Source of the DNA: Wurfbainia villosa
Taxonomy: Eukaryota > Streptophyta > Magnoliopsida > Zingiberales > Zingiberaceae
Direction of reading: 5' to 3'
Assembly: GCA_025175895.1 (NCBI GenBank)
Contig: CM046006.1
Coordinates: 69,584,288-69,648,287, forward strand
DNA: 64,000 nt
In this document: piece by piece, positions 45,874 to 58,149 of the stretch
How positions within the stretch are numbered: position 1 is the first letter of the stretch
Layout: every line of letters begins with the position of its first letter
Program-made: the position numbers and the translations under genes
Notes under the pieces: generated by a model
Told to the model about the DNA's origin: nothing
What the model saw: only the letters and a program-made list of their open reading frames with translations
Databases searched by the model: none

Positions 45874-47564
45874 TTGTGGTTGTTTTGAATCATCAATTGG
45901 TATTTTTCGTTGGAGCTCCAACCTTGGCATACGTGCATTAGTAATCTTGTACTCTTTTCTTTGTTAGTTTTCTTACCTATTTTTTCATATCCAACCTTTT
46001 CTCTCATCATAAACCTGTTTCTTTGCGAGTCTGTGTATAACTTGATTTCTAGAAGTATTAAGATATATTTTAAATTCTTGCCTCTCTCTTTCTTTGTTTT
46101 CTTTTTTTGGAAATTGCTGAACCTAAAATTGTCGATTCCACCTAATAGGATAAGATTTGGTTGTTGTTGTTGCTGCAGCTATTGATCCTAAAGTTGTCTT
46201 GTAGCCTATCTAGTTAGTATAATTGGGATATCTTCTGCTCACTAGTAAGTTGTTCACTGCAATAAATTATAGAATTGGCTTTGAACCAGCACTTCAAGCA
46301 ATGAACAAGTCATCATGGACGCAAGATCATGTGTGTCATCCACAATTAATGTAAGATCATCAAATTTATCATTTATTTGAAATGGGCAACCAAGGCTTGA
46401 CGATCATGCCCAATCAACTTTACATCTCATGTGATGATTGATTTGATGGCCACAATCCATTCAATGAGATATCACCCATTTAATGTGGATATCATACATG
46501 ATCTTACATAAAACATCCAAGTTCACGGCCAAATGGTATTACTATAATTTGATCATGGTATTGACTGATTGCATAATCAATATCAAGTATCACCAAAAAA
46601 AAATTAGGCCCTGCTTCTATTCCTGTTTGCATCTTCAACACACACAAGCGCACACATTATCAAGCTCAAGCTAACATCTCCGTCCTGAGGTCTATGGTCT
46701 TTGCTGACTTGACTGTCAAAAGTGTGCCCTTGTAGGGCCCATTTCTGGCACCATTCTTCTTTCCTTGTAGGTCCTCATTGACTTTTTCTTTGGTTGTCAT
46801 TTGCTTGGTTCAATTCTCATTGATTTCCCCAAGAGGATGTGGTCCATTCGTTCGTTCATCATCACTTAAGTTTGTTTGAGTCCTCTAACAAAGAGCTTGG
46901 CTGAACAGGAATCCATATAGCTGCAAATTGTTAATTTTTCATATAATCCTCAAATAGAATCTTATTTTGCTTTAAGTCTATGCTCCTGCATTGCTCGAAT
47001 GGTGTTATCATCCTTTATTTCCAATTTGATCGGCAAAAGATTTTAGGAACTAGAAAAGTTCACAATATGAAGCAGACCAGCTTGGAACTAGTACATTATC
47101 TTGTTTCTATATAAAATAAAATTTTTGGTTAAGCTACTCACTTTTTTTGGAGTAAAATAGTTTCAAATGTTTGGAACATTTTGTTGGTCGTGTTGATGTT
47201 CATCTACACTTGAAGTGTAACGATAGGTTTGTTCTTTCTATTCAACTGGATTTCTAAGGATAGTTGTTTCTGTTTGTTGTCATTTCCCATTCAGAGAGAG
47301 ATTGCATTTTCACATTTCAGGCTACCTTCTATGGCAAAGTAGAAATATTATGGTTTGGTTAATTTCTTGATAGATGGTGTTCCCTAGTAATTGTTATCAT
47401 GTTTGTATGACTATTAGCTGGATTATGGATACTTGAAATCTTGTTGAATTGCAATGCATAGAAATTTCAAAATACTGTACTTGTAACAAGTTCAACAAAT
47501 GTGGCATTTGTTTATGTGCTCTGCTATATGGAATTTGGAATCGCTAACTACCTATTACTACATA
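45874..47564. other. 3' flank and spacer after the FAR1-related gene
   Basis: The 3' UTR probably extends to the AATAAA at 46261 or near it. The rest is AT-rich with no supportable ORF or repeat. Small low-complexity patches occur, such as TTG repeats near 46160. Confidence 0.5.
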
Positions 47565-47569
47565 AAATC

Positions 47570-47767
47570 TGTTACTTCATAAAAAATAAAGAGATACCAA
47601 GATTACATGGAAGAAACCCTATTTATATATAAAAATTAGGGCATATTCAAAGGACTAAATCAAACCTTATCTTAGGAAAAATCAAACTCTATCCTAGGAA
47701 ATAAATATCTCTAACGATATTTAGGGATGACATAATTATCCCTAGCCATATATACAATATTTTAATA
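47570..47767 (-). repeat. Element F 3' LTR
   Basis: 198 bp, with TG at the left edge. The right edge reads TTTAATA where the partner reads TCTAACA, so its terminal CA has decayed to TA. The minus-strand polypurine tract GAGGGGGAG lies at 47768-47778. Confidence 0.92.
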
Positions 47768-47774
47768 CTCCCCC

Positions 47775-50700
47775 TCAAGTTGAAGAATATAAATTATATG
47801 CACTCAGCTTGTTACATATGTAGTCAATTCGGGGACCTCTCAGTGACTTAGTAAATATATCTACTAGCTGATCATGTGAGTTAACAAAACTAGTAGATAT
47901 TTCTCCGGATATGACTTTCTCTCTGACAAAGTGACAGTCGACTTCAATATGCTTTATCCTCTCATGAAAAACTGGATTTGAGGCGATATGCATGGCGGTC
48001 TGGTTATCATATATAAGTTACATTTGTGTAACATCTCCAAACCTTAGCTCCTGAAGCAACTGTTTGAGTCATATAAGTTCTTGACTGGCTATGGCCATAG
48101 CTCGATATTCTGCCTCTGCACTGGATCTTGCAACAATATTCTGCTTTTTGCTTTTCCAAGAAACAAGGTTATCTCCGACAAATATACAAAAACCAGAAGT
48201 GGATCTCCTATCACTGGGAGATCTTGCCCGATCGTAATATCCTATGACTCCAGTATGTCCTTTGTCTTCATACAAAAGCCTCTTTCCTAGAGCGCTTCTG
48301 ATATATCGAACAATGCGAATCACAGCATCCCAATATTCTTTACATGGAGAGTTGAGAAACTGACTTACTACACTTACTGCAAATGAGATATCTGGACGAG
48401 TAACAGTAAGGTAACTTAGTCTCCCTACTAATCGCCTGTATCGTTCAGGATCTGGTAGAGGCTCCCCCTGATTTGGCAGGAGTTTGACATTATGATCCAT
48501 AGGATAGTCAACTGTCTTTGAGTTTAACATTTTTATTTCTTCTAGAATATCCATTGCATACTTTCTTTGGGATATAATGATCTCATTTCTGGACTGTGCT
48601 ACTTCTATCCCTAAGAAATATTTAAGTCTACCAAGATCCTTTGTCTGTAAATATTTGAAAAGGTATTGTTTCACCTGTGAGATCCCGAGATGATCATTAC
48701 CTGTGATGACAATATCATCAACATAAACCACTAGGCAAATGCAACCAGTAGATGAGTGGCGATAAAAGACAGAATGGTCAGCCTCGCTCCGAGTCATGCC
48801 GAACTGTTGAATTACAATACTGAATCTACCGAACCATGCTCTGGGTGACTGCTTAAGACCATATAAAGATTTTCGTAAGCGGCACACAAGACCAGAAGAC
48901 TCCCCCTGAGCAACAAAACATGGAGGTTGCTCCATATAAACTTCTTCAAGTAGGTCACCATGTAAGAACGCATTCTTGATGTCCAACTGATATAGAGACC
49001 AGTGTTGAATCGCAGCAATGGACATGAATAAGCGTATAGAGGACATCTTGGCAACAGGAGAAAACGTATTCCCATAATCCAATCCGAAGACCTGAGTACA
49101 ACCTTTAGCAACGAGACGAGCCTTAAGCTGATCAACCATTCCGTCTGGACTAACCTTTACCATATATAGCCATCGATAACCAACAATTGACTTTCCTGAT
49201 GGTAGAGGAATGAGGTCCCAAGTCCCACAGCTTCGTAAGACACTCATTTCGTCCAGCATAGCCTGTTTCCATCCTGGATGGGCAAATGCATCTCCTGCAG
49301 TCTTCGGAAGAGAAACAGACGACAAGGAGGACAGACAAGAATAATAGGAAGGAGAAAGACGATGGTAACTCAAAGAAACATAATGAGGAGAAGGATTACG
49401 AGTGGAACGTATACCTTTCCGAAGTGCAATGGGAATATCAGAGTCAAAAGACTGGACCAGAGGAAGGAGCAGTGGATTTGGCTCCAGAGATGATCCCATG
49501 GCAGAGTCAATGTTGGGCGACAGCAAAACCGGATGAGGATGGTGCTGATAAACCTGCAAAGGACGAGGAATTGAGGCTGGGGGTGATAGAAAATCCTCCG
49601 GAGGATTAAAGACTTGTACAGACATAGAAGGATACCTCGAACGATGACTCTGAAGACCCAAAGAAAGGAACTGAATCAAAGAACGTGACATTGACAGAGA
49701 TGAAATACCGACGGAGTGTAGGGGAATAACACTTATACCCTTTCTGAGACCATGGGTACCCAAGGAAAATACATTTATGCGACCGAAGAGAGAGTTTATC
49801 AATGTCAGGATCAAGAGCATGAGAAAAACATGTAGAACCAAAGACCTTAGGTGGTAAAGGATGAAGGGACTGCTTCGGATAAAGTACATGATGTGGTATT
49901 TGACCCTATAAAGTGGAGGAAGGCATGCGATTAATGAGATAACATGCAGTAAGTATGGCGTCACCCCAAAAACGAAGAGGAACATGAGAGTGAAGGAGAA
50001 GAGTCCGGGTGATCTCGAGAAGATAACTATTCTTGCGTTTTGCAACTCCATTATGTTGGAGGGTATGAGGACAAGACGTCCGATGTAATACGCCATGAAA
50101 TGCCAAGAAGGTCCGAAATGGAGTAGATAGATACTTACATGCATTATCACTCTATAAGGATCGAAGAGGGATACCAAATTATGTTTTTACTTCATTAAAA
50201 AAGATTGAAAAATAGAAAACAATTTCGAATGATCCTTCATCAGATATAACCAAGTAGAACGGGAAAAATCATCTATAAAAGTAACAAAATATCTTAACCC
50301 CGAAGAGGCAACACAACTCGGACCCCAGACATCGGAATGAACCAAAGCAAAGGGGGACGTAGCCAGACTTATAATGCGAGGAGAAAACGAACTACGAACA
50401 TGCTTGCCTAACTGACACGACTCACAAGACAAAAACTCTAAGTGAAACAGACTAGGATGTAACTGTTTTAACTTATCAAGACCAGGATGTCCCAACTGAG
50501 CATGAATAATAAGTGGAGATGTCGCCGCCGTACCAATAAGAGAGTTTTGTTGAAGTTGATATAGGCCATGAGACTCACATCCGAAGCCAATCATCCTTCC
50601 CGTACTCCGGTCCTGTAATGAAACGGAAGATTTAGTAAACGAGATGACACAATTAAGAGACCGAGTAAGCTGACTTATTGATAACAAATTAAAGGGGGCT

Positions 50701-51854
50701 CCGGGAACATAAATAACATTATAAATGGGAAGAGAAGGGGAAGGATGAACAATACCAACACCTTGGGACTGAGTTTGAGAATCATTTGCCATGGTAACAC
50801 AGGGTAAGTAATCGGAAGTAGATAGTGAAGAAAACAGAGATCTATTACCCGTGATATGATCGGTGGCTCCAGAGTCAAGTACTTAGGGACCCGAAGAGCG
50901 AGATATGTCAGTAAAGGAATTACCAGCTTGTGTAATGGGAACAGTGGAATTAGAATCTCGTCGATCCTCATACCATTTCAGAAAGTCATCATAGGAAGGC
51001 GATGGAGTTGGAGTTGGTGTCGACTGTGAAGTGGAAGCTGAAGACGTGACAGAACTCTGGGCGATCTGAGCAGCATGAGGAGGTCGACCATGAAGACTCC
51101 AACATTTATCAATCGTGTGTCCTGGTGTGATGATCACACCGGACGCCCTTTGCCATTCTTACGAATTGTTTCGAGAGACCAAAGCTGAAGAATCAACCGG
51201 AACGGAGGATGGCAACGTCAAGACTTTTGTAGGGACACGGAGGAGAGTCGCCTAGGTAGAGTCCATGGTGGCTTCTATGGGGCTGCCCAGGATCTGATCA
51301 CGAATATGAGAGTAATCTGTGGGCAGACCATATAAAGCCAGAGACAAAAAAAATTTCTTTCGATTTTCAAAGTCTGCAACATGAGTGGACGCAAGTGGGA
51401 GCAGGTTATTGAACTCACACAGAAGGCTAGAGACTGATCCCAGATAAGTTGACATAGAATCCTTGATCTGATGGGCATTAAGGATGGTCAGGAGGTCGTC
51501 ATAAACTTGATAGAGTCGCCGAGAAGTGTTCGTAAAAAATTGTTGAGCCTGTATCCAAATATCCTTGCAGGTCTTATGAGTGCGGAAGACATCCCTGAGA
51601 GATGGATGGATGGTGGCTCGGATAATGCAACACAACTGAGCATCAATTTTTTTCCATAAAGGACGATCGACGACTTGAATATCCTCTTCAGTTTGGATGA
51701 GATGTGTTTCATAACCCTGTCCAACAAGCCAAAGTTTAATGTGAGAGGTCCAAAAGGAGTAGTTCTTACCATCCAAGAGCTCAGACGAGAGCGGTGTCGT
51801 GACGTGGTTGGTAAAAATTAGAAAATCCGACTTCGAAGTGCTGGGGGTAGCCAT
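47775..51854 (-). pseudogene. Element F gag-pol, broken
   Basis: Gag starts at the ATG at 51854 (MATPSTSKSDF) and runs to 51252. A degraded zinc knuckle (GHTIDKCW) lies near 51115. A gag-pre-integrase and integrase part (50792-50187) has H-S-D-V-W-G and FIDDFSR. The integrase end at 50106-49906 reads HNGVAKRKN where the catalytic Glu would be expected, so Glu is replaced by Lys. The frame at 48069-49400 carries reverse transcriptase (W-K-Q-A-M then YVDDIVITGND near 48725) and RNase H (S-S-A-E-A-E-Y near 48110). The C-terminal tail is at 47993-47775. Frame changes and stops separate these parts. It copied RNA and integrated cDNA when active; it is dead now. Confidence 0.88.
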
Positions 51855-52503
51855 GACAAATGAAGGCTGGATGATCCGAAAGGAAGCTGCCGGAAGAGTC
51901 AGGTTGTGGAGAAGAGGGACTAGTTCAACTCGCAAGCTCCAACTGACCTCCCGTGCTCTGGGTTTTGGATGCGATCACGTGAGTCAGAATCGCGTCCCTG
52001 CTAGAGTACCTTCTAGGGTTCTTGATCTGTGATCGCTGCCTCTGGTAAAGTGCATGCAGAACTCTTCAACAGAAAACCTTCGGCCCACTAATGATACTGA
52101 GCTGGCGATCGCGGCGCATCGTGTCCTTCGACAGTGGCGACGGAGGATGCAAGGCAGTGTGGAACGACCAGCGTTGGCAGTAGATAGGCGACGTGAGCGA
52201 CACAAGCGGAAGAGATGGCACGAAAAAATGCTCAAGACGTGCGGTGGTGACGATGAGCTCAAGCCTCGGTCGGCAGCAGACAACGCGGCGAGATCAAAGA
52301 GGAGAGGGAGAATCTCGTAGGTGGGATGGCGACAGACGGCACGATGAGATCAGAGAGGAGAGGAAGAATCTCGCTGGAGAAGGGTTGAGCGTCGAGGAGA
52401 TAAGCCACGCAGAAGGAATCGCACGGCTGCGCGTCGAGGAGAGGAAGCCGCGAAGCGTGAGAAGGAATTGCGAACAGGAAATTATCAGCGAGGAAATCCT
52501 AAA

Positions 52504-52515
52504 GCTCTGATACCA
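52504..52515 (-). other. Element F primer-binding site (tRNA-iMet)
   Basis: The minus strand reads TGGTATCAGAGC, immediately adjacent to the LTR at 52516. Confidence 0.92.
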
Positions 52516-52714
52516 TGTTACTTCATAAAAAATAAAGAGATACCAAGATTACGTGGAAGAAGTCCTATTTATATACAAAAATTAGGGTCTATTCAAAGGA
52601 CTAAATCAAATCTTATCCTAAGAATAAATCAAACTCTATCCTAGAAAATAAATATCCCTAACGATATTTAGGGATGACATAATTATCCCTATCCATATAT
52701 ACAATATTCTAACA
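52516..52714 (-). repeat. Element F 5' LTR
   Basis: 199 bp, TGTTACTTCAT to TCTAACA, followed by the target duplication AAATC (52715-52719). Between this LTR and gag (51855-52503) lies a GC-richer leader with no supportable gene. Confidence 0.93.
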
Positions 52715-52719
52715 AAATC

Positions 52720-55700
52720 ATTATATTTCTTGTTACCATCAAGGTAGTGCAGAGTTTTGTTCCATTTGTATCAAGTAGTTTTAAAAGACAATACCACTTG
52801 GAGGTTCTTATTAATGCAAACCTTTGGTATACTCTTAGAATAAAAAGAATTATTTGGAGCTTTCTCAATTAATGCCACTTCATATTCAGGGAAACATCTT
52901 GAATTTTTCAGTTTTCAATTCTTCATTGTAATCCACTTATTTTACTTCTTCCACTATATCACAGTGACTTTTGGTTAGTGCTGTTATGGAATGTCATATT
53001 CGGGTACTAGTTGAATAAGAAAAATGATCTAGAGCAGGAAGTCGTCATATTACTCATGGCTTATTTTTTATGATATTCTTTCTGAAGCTTCTAGTTTTCA
53101 ACCACAGACTGGTACTTGTCTGAAGCCATTACTTCAGCAATAGATTGTTCATTGCCAAACACTATGTGCAGGTGATATTTTTTAATATAATTTTAAAATC
53201 GATGTAGCAAATATTCAAGACAATAACTTGAAAAAAAAAACAAGGACCGACATTTTTTTTATCTGCTGGAAGTTTACATGAGAATCATTAAATTCACATA
53301 GGGAAGTGGTTGGCATATATTCAAAGAATTTATGAATTCACATTTAGATCCAATTGATATGAAATTGATGGTCTGAGTTGTGAATGCTTTTAAATTTCTG
53401 ATACAGATGGTTTCAAATTTTGTCTTGGTGCTCATACTGAACAGGTCAGCCCTATCACTATTAGTAATTTTTTTTTCCCAGTCAACTTGCATCATGACTT
53501 TTGTAAGTAATCTCCAAAGTTAGCGTTAACAAATTTAACTCTCTTTTGCGAGAAAATCTCACCATACCACTTTAGCTTTATTCCATGGATGCACAATCAT
53601 GATTACCTCATTGCTGTCCAAGAGATGATACAATTCCTTACCTCAAGGGGAGATGTGCCTACATGATTATGATGGCGGATAGCGAAAAGGCTGACCACTA
53701 AACTGGCAGGTATACCTACATCCCAAGTTAATATCACCATGGGTTGTATTATTCACAAAAGGTTCAAGTTTTGTGCTATGAAAGAAATTTCCAAATCATC
53801 AAAAGGAATCAGACAGAATTGCCCACTCTCTCTCTAGATTTTCATGCTTTGAAAACCACTACAAATGATTAAAGAACCAGTTGACTCAGATGAATGAAGA
53901 GGAACAGGTTTTGGAGGAACGGTCCTATTCTTTTCTTTTCTTTTTGGCTGATCACTAGGTCTTATCTGCGGATACTATTAGAGACGTAATGGTGCATATA
54001 TTTTTCTTTTTCCTTGCTTTTTGCAGTTATTGTCTTCTTAACTGATTGGGATAACCTGACATGACCTCAAGCCTTGGAATTCACAAAATGAAGCAAAACA
54101 ACATTGCATCTTGTCGATGCTATGATTTGAATTAGTTTAATCCTAACTTGTTTTAGTCACAGATTCTCAGTTCCATGGACAAAAACTCTCAAGAAAACAT
54201 CCAACACATTTTGAAAGCCACAAGATTCCATCCTATAAAGAAGTATGTGAAGCATGCACCACACTTGCTAATGGCTAGATATTTCTGGCAACATGAGCAA
54301 AACAATAGCTGAAGGTTGCACTGCACAAATTCCATGTGATGTGATCAATTGAATCTACTAACGGTAGCTGATCAATGTAGCGACTCTGTGTCTAACAATC
54401 TTTGCTATTAGTTAAAAAAGAGTTTTAACAGCTTGGCATTTACAGGAGATGTGGTAACCATGGCAAAGATTCCATGGCTTTGACTTTTGCATTTAACATC
54501 ATGCAGGGATCACATGGCCTGTTTTGGTTCCTTTTGTGCTTTTGCTAAGTGGCCTTTGCCATAAAGTAAGACAACAAAGCCCATTCCCCCAGAAGCTTTA
54601 TGCCAATTTGAATGATTTGGCTTACCTTTGCTTAAAGTGGGTGAAGGGAGAAGCATAATTATGTGAAACAATGTACCGCAACGCGACATGCTTTTTTGAT
54701 TCATCTCTTATCTTTATGATATTTCTCCAGAGCACCTTTGTCTTTGCTGATCATGGACTCGCTTTTGTGGTGTTCGTGGCGCCTTTCTTCTTATCAGTTA
54801 TTTCTTTCCAGTGTTACTGACACACATGCTTGCCTGCTTTGTTTCTGAGAGCATAAATAACTCGGTGGATCACTTTTTGTTCCAATTATTTTTTGTCTCT
54901 CATGTGATGTGATGCAGCACCAAGAGAGAGGGAGGAGGGATGGGAGCACATGGAATGGGGACTCCCCTTCTCCTACAGCTAAAAGGGACTTGTCAGCCAA
55001 AAAGGAGAGCCTGGAAAGCACCCAAAGGCATATGGCAAAGGGAGAAAGGAAGAGGAACTGAAGCATCTGCTGTGACACTATCTCCATGTCATGGCTAGCT
55101 GCCTTTTGACCCTTGTTGTTGACCTGTCCTAACACATCATTGTGGAGTGAATAGTACTCAATGAGCTAGAGCTCAAATGGGATCCAAGTTGATTCAATTG
55201 CTTCAACAAGAAACAACTTAATATATGATGCATTCAACTAAAACCAGCTTAGCTCCTTCAGGTGTTCCAAGGGGAAATGATGATCTGTTAAATTGTCAAT
55301 TGGGCCAAGAAACAATTCGATACAATTTTTTTTTTCTGTCTCTATCGCTTTTTTTATGTGAAATGTTTATTTATACTACTCGCTACTTTTACATTAGGAT
55401 CTATCTTTATTATATAACACAACTATGTTGATTGAGTGCAGGTATATAAACACTAAGTGGTTATACAGGACTTGCTGATCCACATTGATTTGTTTTGATC
55501 TCAGGGACGAGGATGAGGATGAAAAATTCCTTGTCACTCAGCTTCAATGTGCTCATGTCACTGCCTTCCTAAGCAACACAATCCACTATTAACTCATGAT
55601 TCTCTAAAATTTGAAATGGAAGTCCAGTGCGCCCTCATCATCATCGTCACTGATCATCATCATCACAGATAGACAATGCATTAGGATCGAATCCTGTGGC

Positions 55701-57800
55701 ATCATCATCAGATTTGATCCATTTTACCTAATAGAAAAAGGTACAAGGCGATGTTTAGGGTTGATATTATACCATGAGATTTGTACTTGTACTCGTAAAG
55801 ACAATCTAAAGGTAGCACAGGGATATGATTCTCGCACGTGAGCCTTTTCGGTTTGTATATATGTATTTTCTTGCTTTTGTATATTTTATGGAGAGTGTGT
55901 GGGCGGCCACTTAGTGCAGCAATCATGGAAATGTAAGTAGACTCGCACGTGTGATTCCCCTTTATTCTCTATGAGTTGTACATTTCATTATTTATGTTAG
56001 TCTCGTGATTTTCTTAATTATTCTGAATTGACCAAAGTTGATTGCATTCAAATAATCTTTTTCTTTTTTTATGTGCGTGTAAATTAACTGATTTCCTCTA
56101 GTGTGTGCTCTTTGTATTATTCTAATATCTTGCAAATGCTATAATATACTTGTAAACGTATTTTAAAAAAAAATTGATTCCTTATCACTTGATCAATAAT
56201 CCAATTACAATTGAAAATATGAAATAAAAAATGTTATTTTCAGATTTAATAGTTATGTTTGCTTCAATATAAAATCTAGAATGACAAAAACTACATTATA
56301 TATTTCAATTGATTGATATTTATATTGTAATAATCTAAAGTAATTTTACTGTCTCAAGATCATGTGATTTTGATATTAAGTTCTCTCAAAGATGAATAAT
56401 ATGTGCAACTCCTATGTCAAAAATTGACATATATATTAGAAAGATGTGAATAGAAGTTTTAAGAACTTTTAAAATGCCCTTCAAACCTTTCTATGTGTTG
56501 TTAATAGACTAAATGGTCATGTCATGGTCGTGTATGTGCACTTCACATAGAAAGGTTGATAATTAACTCCGTATAAGATTTGTCATACTCCCCTCCACAT
56601 TTAGTAGAGTAATCTCCTCATGCTAATCATGCCTTTTTGTAAGATATCTATGCTCAAATTAGTAAATTCACTTTGGTCATAATTATTCTACGAGCATATA
56701 TATTCTCTTGAAAGGTAAAATTAACAAGTTTATATTTGTAGGTGCAAATGAGTTAAGAAATGCCATTGAATCGGATTTCCTTTAAACCATAATTATGTCC
56801 CTTCTAAGCGCCCAAATATAACTTCATTTGTGATATATCATAGCTTTATATGATTTTAGAATATTTGGGCATTTACAAATCATAGTTTGGTAAACAACCA
56901 TTATTGTGTGATTGTCAAACCATGGCTTATGCCTATTTATTCTCAAATGACAGTCAAACCATGGCATTTACAAATCATGGTTTGGTAAAGAACCTTCTAA
57001 GTGCCCATTTTTCGTATGACATTGTATCTATGCGAGTTTGAATGATTTGCATTTTTAGAAGATACAGAATTTGCACCTTTAGAAGACAAAACTATGGTTC
57101 GATAAATAATAATTTTGACTTTCAAATGTCAAATGATCTCAAACTTACCTAACAACTTCATTGTCGTCATGCATCATTATGTACATACAATACGACAATA
57201 TTTGGATATATAAAAGGCATAGAACTATTATTTTGCTCGATGGGATGAGAGTGCAATTAAAGTTTCACATTGAAAAAATATAAAAAAAATTATGGACTTA
57301 TAAGATGAAAAAAATATCTTCATTCATTATTTGAAGTTTTTTGGATAAAATTCAAAAATAAATCTATGAGAATTTAAGTCTAAAGTGGATAATATCGTAC
57401 CAAGAATAATATGGCGAGACTGCATGATAAGTAAGTTCAAATACAAAAAATACAGAAAATGATACCGATGCAGTTCAAATTACAGATATAGTTTATTATC
57501 AAATCCTCGATACTCATTCTAAATACATTAGAGGACTTGGAGGTGGGTCAACTTCTTCGGATGCCACCTCACCTAGGCCATTACAATCCTTGATTCACGA
57601 TTCCCTTCAAATCTATCTCCTCCTCCACCTTAGATTTTAATATTGTGAACTTATTTGTTGTTAAATTTGTGAATGTTGTAAACTGCACTTTTGTGATTGT
57701 TGTGAACTGAAATTTTATGTAAATTGTATTTGTAAATGCTATGAATTGATATTTATATTATAGGATATGAATATAAATAAATGAATTTATTTTTTAAAAT
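52720..57800. other. Spacer without recognised genes
   Basis: AT-rich DNA. ORFs at 54510-54704, 54794-55135 and 55611-55841 are short, isolated and family-less, so I do not call them. One local structure stands out at about 56800-57010, where direct copies of CCTTCTAAGYGCCCA flank repeated and inverted AAACCATGG/CATGGTTTGG phrases. Confidence 0.5.
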
Positions 57801-57805
57801 CATAT

Positions 57806-58145
57806 GGTTAGCAATGAATTTTTCAAAATACGTCTCTAGCTATAGTTTTTTAAAAATAGAAATTCCAAAGGGCTTCACGAGCAAATCATGGAGGGCTCCA
57901 CGGTCGTTGCCTTAGCGACGATTTTAAAAGTTTGTCACTGAGGCAGAGGATTCCATGGTCGTGGATCCCTCCACGGATTGCTTGTGAACCCTTTGGAATT
58001 CCTTTTTCAAGAGGTCATCGTTAAGTATAATTTACGACAAGCATATAACAACGATATTAATTCATCGCTAAACGTTACTAATGACGAATACATATGTGTT
58101 AGCAACGAAACTAGTCATTGCTAAATGACATTTTTTCTATAGTCA
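57806..58145. mobile_element. CACTA-like or MITE remnant
   Basis: Near 58120-58145 the minus strand reads GACTATAGAAAAAATGTC then ATTTAGCAATGAC. This resembles the CACTA-type terminal sequence (CACTA...AAAAAATGTC) with its first base changed. Inside are repeated TTAGCRATGAATT phrases in both orientations (57806 and near 58055) and a long hairpin at 57861-58001. A matching left terminus and a target duplication were not found. Confidence 0.4.
57861..58001. repeat. Imperfect hairpin of about 140 bp
   Basis: AATTCCAAAGGGCTTCACGA on the left pairs with the complement TTGTGAACCCTTTGGAATT on the right. Pairing continues through GGAGGG.TCCACG and GCCT.AG.GAC to a small A/T loop (GATTTTAAAAGTTT). 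It could be a foldback transposon core or a small-RNA precursor. Confidence 0.7.
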
Positions 58146-58149
58146 TAGG

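Larger units (their letters stand above)
47570..52714 (-). mobile_element. Element F: complete but decayed short-LTR Ty1/copia retrotransposon
   Basis: It has LTRs of 198 bp (47570-47767) and 199 bp (52516-52714), beginning TGTTACTTCAT, flanked by AAATC duplications at 47565-47569 and 52715-52719. The primer site TGGTATCAGAGC directly abuts the right LTR and a polypurine tract abuts the left, so it is on the minus strand. Gag, integrase, reverse transcriptase and RNase H are all present but broken. About 14 differences between LTRs over 198 bases suggest a moderately old insertion. The copia lineage is not assigned. Confidence 0.95.

Noticed and set aside
54510..55135. Two minus-strand ORFs of 64 and 113 residues in the spacer
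   Set aside because: They are isolated, with no motif, homologue or splice context recognised.
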